Shown here: piece by piece, positions 58,951-64,000 of the stretch
Layout: every line of letters starts with the position of its first letter
Position numbering within the stretch: position 1 is the first letter of the stretch
NCBI GenBank assembly: GCA_905233165.1
Contig: CAJODL010000012.1
Location: 1 to 64,000, forward strand
Origin: an uncultured Prevotella sp.
GTDB lineage: Bacteria > Bacteroidota > Bacteroidia > Bacteroidales > Bacteroidaceae
Direction: 5' to 3'
DNA: 64,000 nucleotides
Position numbers and translations under genes: made by a program
Notes under the pieces: generated by a model
The model's input: the letters and a program-made list of their open reading frames with translations, nothing else
The model's database searches: none
What the model was told of the DNA's origin: nothing

Positions 58951-60947
58951 ATTCCCCAAAATATGACATAGAAAACGATATGCATTATCTGCAGTTACTG
59001 GCGAAGTCTTTTCCAAATGTAGCAGCTGCATCAACTGAGATAATCAATCTCTCTGCCATCCTTAATCTTCCGAAAGGAACAGAGCATTTCCTTGCTGACA
59101 TTCATGGTGAGCATGAGGCTTTCCTGCATGTGTTGAAGAATGCCTCTGGTCGTATTTCGAAAAAGGTGGATGAGATATTCGGGGAGTATATGCCTACATC
59201 TGCCAAGAAGGAATTGTGTACGCTGATATATTATCCTGAGCAGAAACTGGAATTGGTGAAGTCGCAGTTGGAGGAGCATGACAGCCGTGCCGAGTGGTAT
59301 CGCATGACGCTGAATCAGCTGGTTATGGTGTTTCGTGAAATCAGTTCGAAATATACCCGCAGCCGTGTGCGTAAGTCATTGCCGCCAGAGTATTCCTATA
59401 TCCTTGAGGAATTGCTTCATGAGCGTGCTGAGGAAAAGAATAAGGCTGGCTATGTAAGTGTCATCATCGATGAGATAATCTCTACTGACAGTGCTGACGA
59501 TTTCATCATTGCTCTCTCTAATGTCATACAGCGTCTGGCTATAGCACAGTTGCATATTCTTGGTGATGTGTATGACAGAGGTCCTGGTGCTCATATCATC
59601 ATGGATAAGCTATCTACATACCACTCTTGGGACATCCAATGGGGTAATCACGATATGTTGTGGGCTGGGGCTTGTGCTGGTAATGATGCTTGCATCTGTA
59701 ATGTTATCCGCCTGTCATTGCGTTATGCTAATCTCCTCACCCTCGATGATGGTTATGGTATAAGCCTGATGCCTCTTGCCACCTTCGCTATGGAGACATA
59801 TGCTGATGACCCTTGTACTGCTTTCGAACCAATCCTGAATTCTGAAAACCATGATAAGTTCGACCAGAAGACTCTGCGCCTGATGGCGATGATGCATAAG
59901 GCGATTACAATCTTGCAGTTTAAGGCTGAGGCAAAGATTATCAAGCGTAATCCGTTGTGGAAGATGGATGACCGTTGTATGCTTGAGACTATTGATTTCA
60001 AGAATGGTACCAGCACTATTGGTGGTAAGGCATATAAGATGCTCGATATGAACTTCCCAACAGTAAACCCTGATGACCCTTCTGCATTCACTCAGGAAGA
60101 GGAGTTGCTGATGAAGAAACTGCATCATTCTTTCCGCGTGTCAGAGAAATTGCAGAGGCATATCAAGACAATTCTCTCTCATGGTTGTATGTATGCCATC
60201 TATAACAACAACCTGCTCTTCCACGCCTCTATTCCGCTAAATGAGGACGGAACCCTGAAGGAGGTGGAGCTGAGACCTGGGGAGAAATATTCTGGTATGG
60301 CATTGTTCAGTGAGACAGGCCATCTGGTACGTTCTGCCTTTGCTAATGATACTGCTGCTGAGGAGAAACAATACGCAAAGGATTACTTCATGTATCTTTG
60401 GTGTGGCCCAGACTCATGCCTCTTCGATAAGGCAAAGATGGCTACCTTCGAGCGTTATTTCCTTGCAGAGAAGGAGACGCATGTGGAGGAGAAGGGATGG
60501 TTCTTCAAACTGCGTGAACAGGAAAAGACGGCTGACACTATTCTTGATGCCTTTGGAGTGGAAGGGCCTAACCGTCACATCATCAACGGACACGTGCCTG
60601 TGCATGTGAAGAAGGGTGAGACACCTATCAAGGCGAATGGCAAACTGATGGTCATCGATGGTGGTTTTGCGGAGCCTTATCATAAGGAAACAGGTATAGC
60701 AGGATATACCCTCGTATATCACTCTCGCGAATTTGAACTCGTGCAGCATGAGCCATTCACCAATGTGGAGGATGCTATCCGAGAAGGAAGAGATATTAAA
60801 TCGACAACACAGATTGTGGCAACTGTAGGACATCGCCTGCTGGTGGCCGATACTGATAGGGGTAAGGAGTTGAAGAAGCAGATTGCTGACCTGCGAGAGC
60901 TGCTCTATGCCTTCAGACATGGTTTTATAAAAGAAGTAAAGAAATGA
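58947..60947 (+). CDS. fbp: Fructose-1,6-bisphosphatase, class III
   Basis: 666 residues of the metallophosphatase-fold FBPase III also found in Firmicutes. LADIHGEHEAFLHVL, LGDVYDRGPGAHIIMD, WGNHDMLWAGACAGND and the later GHVPVHVKKGETPIKANGKLMVIDGGFAEPYH form the metal-binding set. It hydrolyses fructose-1,6-bisphosphate in gluconeogenesis. Length is typical for the class. It overlaps the genes on both sides by ATGA junctions. Confidence 0.96.
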   Translation: MNSPKYDIENDMHYLQLLAKSFPNVAAASTEIINLSAILNLPKGTEHFLADIHGEHEAFLHVLKNASGRISKKVDEIFGEYMPTSAKKELCTLIYYPEQKLELVKSQLEEHDSRAEWYRMTLNQLVMVFREISSKYTRSRVRKSLPPEYSYILEELLHERAEEKNKAGYVSVIIDEIISTDSADDFIIALSNVIQRLAIAQLHILGDVYDRGPGAHIIMDKLSTYHSWDIQWGNHDMLWAGACAGNDACICNVIRLSLRYANLLTLDDGYGISLMPLATFAMETYADDPCTAFEPILNSENHDKFDQKTLRLMAMMHKAITILQFKAEAKIIKRNPLWKMDDRCMLETIDFKNGTSTIGGKAYKMLDMNFPTVNPDDPSAFTQEEELLMKKLHHSFRVSEKLQRHIKTILSHGCMYAIYNNNLLFHASIPLNEDGTLKEVELRPGEKYSGMALFSETGHLVRSAFANDTAAEEKQYAKDYFMYLWCGPDSCLFDKAKMATFERYFLAEKETHVEEKGWFFKLREQEKTADTILDAFGVEGPNRHIINGHVPVHVKKGETPIKANGKLMVIDGGFAEPYHKETGIAGYTLVYHSREFELVQHEPFTNVEDAIREGRDIKSTTQIVATVGHRLLVADTDRGKELKKQIADLRELLYAFRHGFIKEVKK

Positions 60948-61228
60948 GTAATAGTATAACATTATTTTATTGTCAGTATATCATGACAATAGTCACTATC
61001 GTGGCAATTCCATTGCTGTTGTGGTATGTGAGAAAAGAAAGATTCCAACAGAAGTACAGAGTGCTTTCACGTATGCGCTTTGCCTTCTTCATATTGTTGG
61101 CAGTAGCTGATTTTGGACTCTATGCAATGACTGATGTGGTGTCATTCTTTTATCTTGGTGCAATAACATGTCTTTCAATGGCCTTCTGTGATATAAAAGG
61201 CACTTTTGGCGAGACACATGAGCAGTGA
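60944..61228 (+). CDS. Small membrane protein
   Basis: 94 residues with about three hydrophobic segments (7-27, 46-61, 65-82) and an internal positive stretch RKERFQQKYRVLSRMR. No family is recognised. It is accepted as real because it overlaps fbp by ATGA and the following acetyltransferase by 11 nt in one operon. Confidence 0.65.
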   Translation: MSNSITLFYCQYIMTIVTIVAIPLLLWYVRKERFQQKYRVLSRMRFAFFILLAVADFGLYAMTDVVSFFYLGAITCLSMAFCDIKGTFGETHEQ

Positions 61229-61577
61229 TTTGATTATAAGCCAGCAGGACAGCTTCCCTATATGTAATGATGAGGGAAAGGCTGTGGGAGTTGTTGAGTT
61301 GTTCAACTACTCTCCCTTGAACGATAGGGCAGAACTGGGCATCGAGATAGAGCCGGCATGGCAGGGAAAAGGCTTGGGAAAAAGGTCTGTCCTGAAAATG
61401 CTGAGATATGCAAAGGAAGAACTGGCCCTGCATACTCTCTATGCTATCGTCGAGGAAGATAATATACCGTCCTTGAGCCTCTTTCGCAATTTGGGATTTG
61501 AGGAACAGACAATACGTAACTGGTTCAGGGAAGGTGAGAAATATAAGAATGGAAAATTATTACAATATACACTATGA
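61218..61577 (+). CDS. GNAT-family acetyltransferase
   Basis: 119 residues from the ATG at 61218, which overlaps the previous stop. The RimJ/RimL-like pattern is present: GVVELFNYSPLNDRAELGIEIEPAWQGKGLGKRSV (acetyl-CoA loop Q-x-K-G-x-G), and a C-terminal NIPSLSLFRNLGFEEQ. It is shorter than usual for RimJ/L (about 170), lacking an N-terminal portion. Substrate unknown. It overlaps glnS by 4 nt. Confidence 0.85.
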   Translation: MSSDLIISQQDSFPICNDEGKAVGVVELFNYSPLNDRAELGIEIEPAWQGKGLGKRSVLKMLRYAKEELALHTLYAIVEEDNIPSLSLFRNLGFEEQTIRNWFREGEKYKNGKLLQYTL

Positions 61578-63367
61578 CAGAAAATAACATACAGGAAGAA
61601 AAGAAAAGCTTGAATTTTATCGAGCAGATAGTAGAGAATGACTTGGCAGAGGGTAAGAATGGTGGTCGCATTCAGACTCGTTTCCCACCAGAGCCAAATG
61701 GCTATCTTCACATCGGACATGCCAAAGCTATCGCCTTGGATTTCGGCATCGCACAGAAATATGGTGGTGTATGTAACCTCCGCATGGATGATACTAATCC
61801 TCAGAAGGAGGATATGGAATACGTCAGAGCCATAGAACGTGATATCGAATGGTTAGGTTTCAAATGGGGTAAGGTGTTGTATGCTTCTGATTATTTTCAG
61901 GAGTTGTGGGACCTCGCTGTAGAGCTCATCAAGCGTGGTAAGGCTTATGTTGACGAACAGAGTGCTGACGAGATAGCAGCCCAGAAGGGTACTCCGACAA
62001 CACCTGGTATAGAGTCACCATATCGTAATCGTCCTGTTGAGGAGTCGCTGAAACTCTTCGAGGAAATGAATAGTGGCAATATGGAGCCAGGCAAGATGGT
62101 ATTGCGTGCTAAAATCGATATGGCATCAGACAATATGCACTTTCGCGATCCTATTATGTATCGTGTGCTCAATATGCCTCACTGGCGTACTGGCACCAAG
62201 TGGAATGCTTATCCTATGTATGACTATACTCATGGACAGTGTGACTATTGGGAGGGCGTGACACATTCTCTCTGTACATTGGAATTTGTGAGCCATCGTC
62301 CTCTGTATGACCTCTTCGTAGATTGGGCAAAAGAGGTGGACCATGAGCTTGGGAAACATCCTGAGCTGAATCCTACTGATAATTGGGATATCAATGACTA
62401 TCGCTCTCGTCAGACAGAGTTCAATAAGCTCAACCTTACTCACATCCTGCTTTCAAAGCGTAATCTTCTCATCCTCGTCAACGAGAAAGTTGTTGATGGT
62501 TGGGATGACCCTCGTATGCCTACCATTAGCGCTTTCCGTAGAAGGGGATATTCTCCTGAGAGTATTGTGTCCTTCATCGATAAGATTGGATATACCAAGT
62601 TCGATGCCCTCAACCAGATGTCTCTCTTCGAGAGTGCTGTGCGTGAAGACCTCAATAAGCGTGCTATGAGAGTCAGTGCTGTGATAAATCCTGTTAAGCT
62701 GATTATCACTAATTTCCCAGAGGGACAGACAGAGACATATAACGCTGTCAACAATCCTGAGAATGAAGCTGACGGAACACATGAGATAGTATTCTCACGT
62801 GAGTTGTGGATAGAACGTGACGACTTCATGGAGGATGCTCCAAAGAAATTCTTCCGTCTCGGACCTGGTAAGGAGGTTCGTCTGAAGAACTCATATATAA
62901 TAAGGTGTCCTGAAACAGATTGCTGCAAGAAGGATGCTGATGGTAATGTTATAGAGGTGTATGCAGAACTGATACCAGAGACAAGGACTGGCGAAGCAAA
63001 CTGCAACATGAAGATTAAGGGAAAGACAATCCATTGGGTTAGCTGCAACCATTGCCTTGAGGCAGAGGTGAGAAACTATGATCGCCTGTGGCTCGTAGAA
63101 AATCCACGTGATGAGGTGGCAGCATATTCTAAGTCACAGGGTAAGGACCGCATCGATATTGATGACATGCGAAAATTCCTCAATCCTGACAGCCTTGAGA
63201 TTAAGAAGGCTTATGTAGAAGAATGGTGTGCCACAAGAAAACCTCTCGACTACTTGCAGTTCCAACGCATAGGATACTATACCCCTGACTATACTTCTAC
63301 ACCAGATCATCTTGTCTTCAATAAGACTGTTGGTCTCAAGGATACATGGAAGCCTGCTAATGCTTAA
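61574..63367 (+). CDS. glnS: Glutaminyl-tRNA synthetase
   Basis: 597-residue class I synthetase. RFPPEPNGYLHIGHAKAI holds the HIGH motif, and the KMSKS-equivalent is LLSKRNLLIL. Anticodon-binding beta-barrels occupy the C-terminal half, with two Cys pairs (PETDCCKKDADGNVIE, WVSCNHCLEAEV) in an insertion. The YqeY extension seen in some Bacteroidetes is absent. Glutamine is thus charged directly. It overlaps the following TPR gene by 8 nt. Confidence 0.96.
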   Translation: MTENNIQEEKKSLNFIEQIVENDLAEGKNGGRIQTRFPPEPNGYLHIGHAKAIALDFGIAQKYGGVCNLRMDDTNPQKEDMEYVRAIERDIEWLGFKWGKVLYASDYFQELWDLAVELIKRGKAYVDEQSADEIAAQKGTPTTPGIESPYRNRPVEESLKLFEEMNSGNMEPGKMVLRAKIDMASDNMHFRDPIMYRVLNMPHWRTGTKWNAYPMYDYTHGQCDYWEGVTHSLCTLEFVSHRPLYDLFVDWAKEVDHELGKHPELNPTDNWDINDYRSRQTEFNKLNLTHILLSKRNLLILVNEKVVDGWDDPRMPTISAFRRRGYSPESIVSFIDKIGYTKFDALNQMSLFESAVREDLNKRAMRVSAVINPVKLIITNFPEGQTETYNAVNNPENEADGTHEIVFSRELWIERDDFMEDAPKKFFRLGPGKEVRLKNSYIIRCPETDCCKKDADGNVIEVYAELIPETRTGEANCNMKIKGKTIHWVSCNHCLEAEVRNYDRLWLVENPRDEVAAYSKSQGKDRIDIDDMRKFLNPDSLEIKKAYVEEWCATRKPLDYLQFQRIGYYTPDYTSTPDHLVFNKTVGLKDTWKPANA

Positions 63368-64000
63368 CGAATTTCAGAAATATACAGCATCTCCTGAATT
63401 TCAGGAACTACTTCATCGCTACGAAAAAGCGCGTGAAGAGGATACTCCATGCTTTTTGGAGATTGATGACATCATAGATATCGCAGAATACTATCACTCT
63501 ATTGATGCCTTTGATGATGCAGAGGCAGCTGCTGATTATTGCCAGAAGCTCTATCCTGATGATGATAGCGCTGTGCTCTTCAAAGCTCGTATGGCCCTCA
63601 TCGATTATGGAGATTACAAGAAGGCTGAAGAACTCTATGATGCTCTCCCCGAGAAGAACGACAGCATAGAACTGGCATACGTCTATGGTGAGATTCTGGT
63701 ATGTAAGAATAGGGTAGAGGAGGCAGAGAAATATCTCCGTGAGAAGTATGAGAATGAGCTTCGTCGTTATGATGAATATCAAACTCGCAGGAGTGATTCC
63801 GTTGACAGCTATGATGATGAGGAGGAAGAAGATGAGTATGAGGATTTGCGTGATTCTCTTGACCATTTCCCTCTCGATATTGCGATGATGTATTGTGATC
63901 ACGGCTTGCCTGACTATGCAGAACGGTGGCTCGATTTGGCTTCTGAGGAAGTCGATGGTATGGAGTTCGAATATTGGGAAACATGGGGACGCATATACCA
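63360..64000 (+). CDS. Partial TPR-like protein with acidic stretch
   Basis: Starts at the ATG at 63360, overlapping the glnS stop, and runs off the window after 213 codons. Helical repeats of TPR character (YYHSIDAFDDAEAAADYCQKLYPDD, DYGDYKKAEELYDALPEKN, ILVCKNRVEEAEKYLREKY) are interrupted by a Ser/Asp/Glu-rich acidic stretch (DSYDDEEEEDEYEDLRD) at about 143-159. Such proteins act as scaffolds; no specific role can be assigned. Confidence 0.85.
   Translation, partial: MLNEFQKYTASPEFQELLHRYEKAREEDTPCFLEIDDIIDIAEYYHSIDAFDDAEAAADYCQKLYPDDDSAVLFKARMALIDYGDYKKAEELYDALPEKNDSIELAYVYGEILVCKNRVEEAEKYLREKYENELRRYDEYQTRRSDSVDSYDDEEEEDEYEDLRDSLDHFPLDIAMMYCDHGLPDYAERWLDLASEEVDGMEFEYWETWGRIY

Overview
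The window looks like a chromosomal segment of a Bacteroidales bacterium, most likely Prevotella or a close relative. Three things point there. Many genes are preceded by the Bacteroidetes promoter TTTG-N19-21-TAnnTTTG rather than sigma70 boxes, and Shine-Dalgarno sequences are not evident. The gene content is typical of the group: rnfBCDGEA, class III FBPase, a Porin_10-type porin, an arginine operon containing a GNAT enzyme, DUF3467, DUF4468, and pectin or xyloglucan glycosidases. Tightly overlapping operons (ATGA junctions) are frequent. No rRNA, CRISPR array, prophage or intact insertion sequence was seen.

Layout. 1-4.4 kb: edge of a pectin/rhamnogalacturonan locus (partial GH106-like gene, GH2, GH28), with ndk. 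4.5-4.9 kb: tRNA-Phe, a terminator and a convergent tRNA-Pro. 4.9-6.6 kb: lptB and a nitronate monooxygenase/FabK-like gene. 6.8-8.3 kb: FadL-type porin. 8.4-19.5 kb (minus strand): argR, GNAT, argG, PspC, argC, argD, proC, proB, proA, murF, dsbD, with a Bacteroidetes promoter and several candidate ARG boxes upstream of argR. 19.9-22.0 kb (minus): DUF3467, rhaM, folB and a stand-alone homoserine dehydrogenase. 22.2-25.6 kb: amidase, MCE protein and dnaA in one overlapping operon. 25.7-27.4 kb: M23/LysM peptidase and an esterase. 27.4-33.9 kb: MsbA-type ABC exporter, then rfbA, rfbB, gmd, rfbD, rfbC (dTDP-rhamnose plus GDP-4-keto-6-deoxymannose). 33.9-35.4 kb: a non-coding island with a perfect 26-bp-arm palindrome, an IS3 transposase remnant, repeats and a possible small RNA. 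35.4-42.8 kb (minus): RluA, DUF4468, a small membrane protein, porin, queC, GH31. 42.9-48.3 kb: the Rnf operon. 48.6-51.5 kb: TonB receptor and secreted DUF362 protein. 52.0-54.8 kb: hisH, hisA, hisF, hisI, hisE. 54.8-64 kb: ftsE, lysC, lysA, an unknown gene, fbp, a small membrane protein, GNAT, glnS and a partial TPR gene.

The most unexpected signal is non-coding. At least 15 short arrays with a strict 7-nt period sit mostly in the short gaps between cotranscribed genes. Their words differ from array to array, but many fit a purine-rich RRTTRAN-like pattern. Several run through stop codons and up to start codons. One encodes the tail of HisA, one separates hisI from hisE (usually fused in this group), and one lies inside dsbD. 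Three arrays are joined, always in the same relative orientation, to a G-rich palindromic element. Other points are a 40-bp promoter block present three times, a terminator whose loop carries the next promoter's -33 box, and a 21-bp repeat that encodes leucine heptads on one strand.
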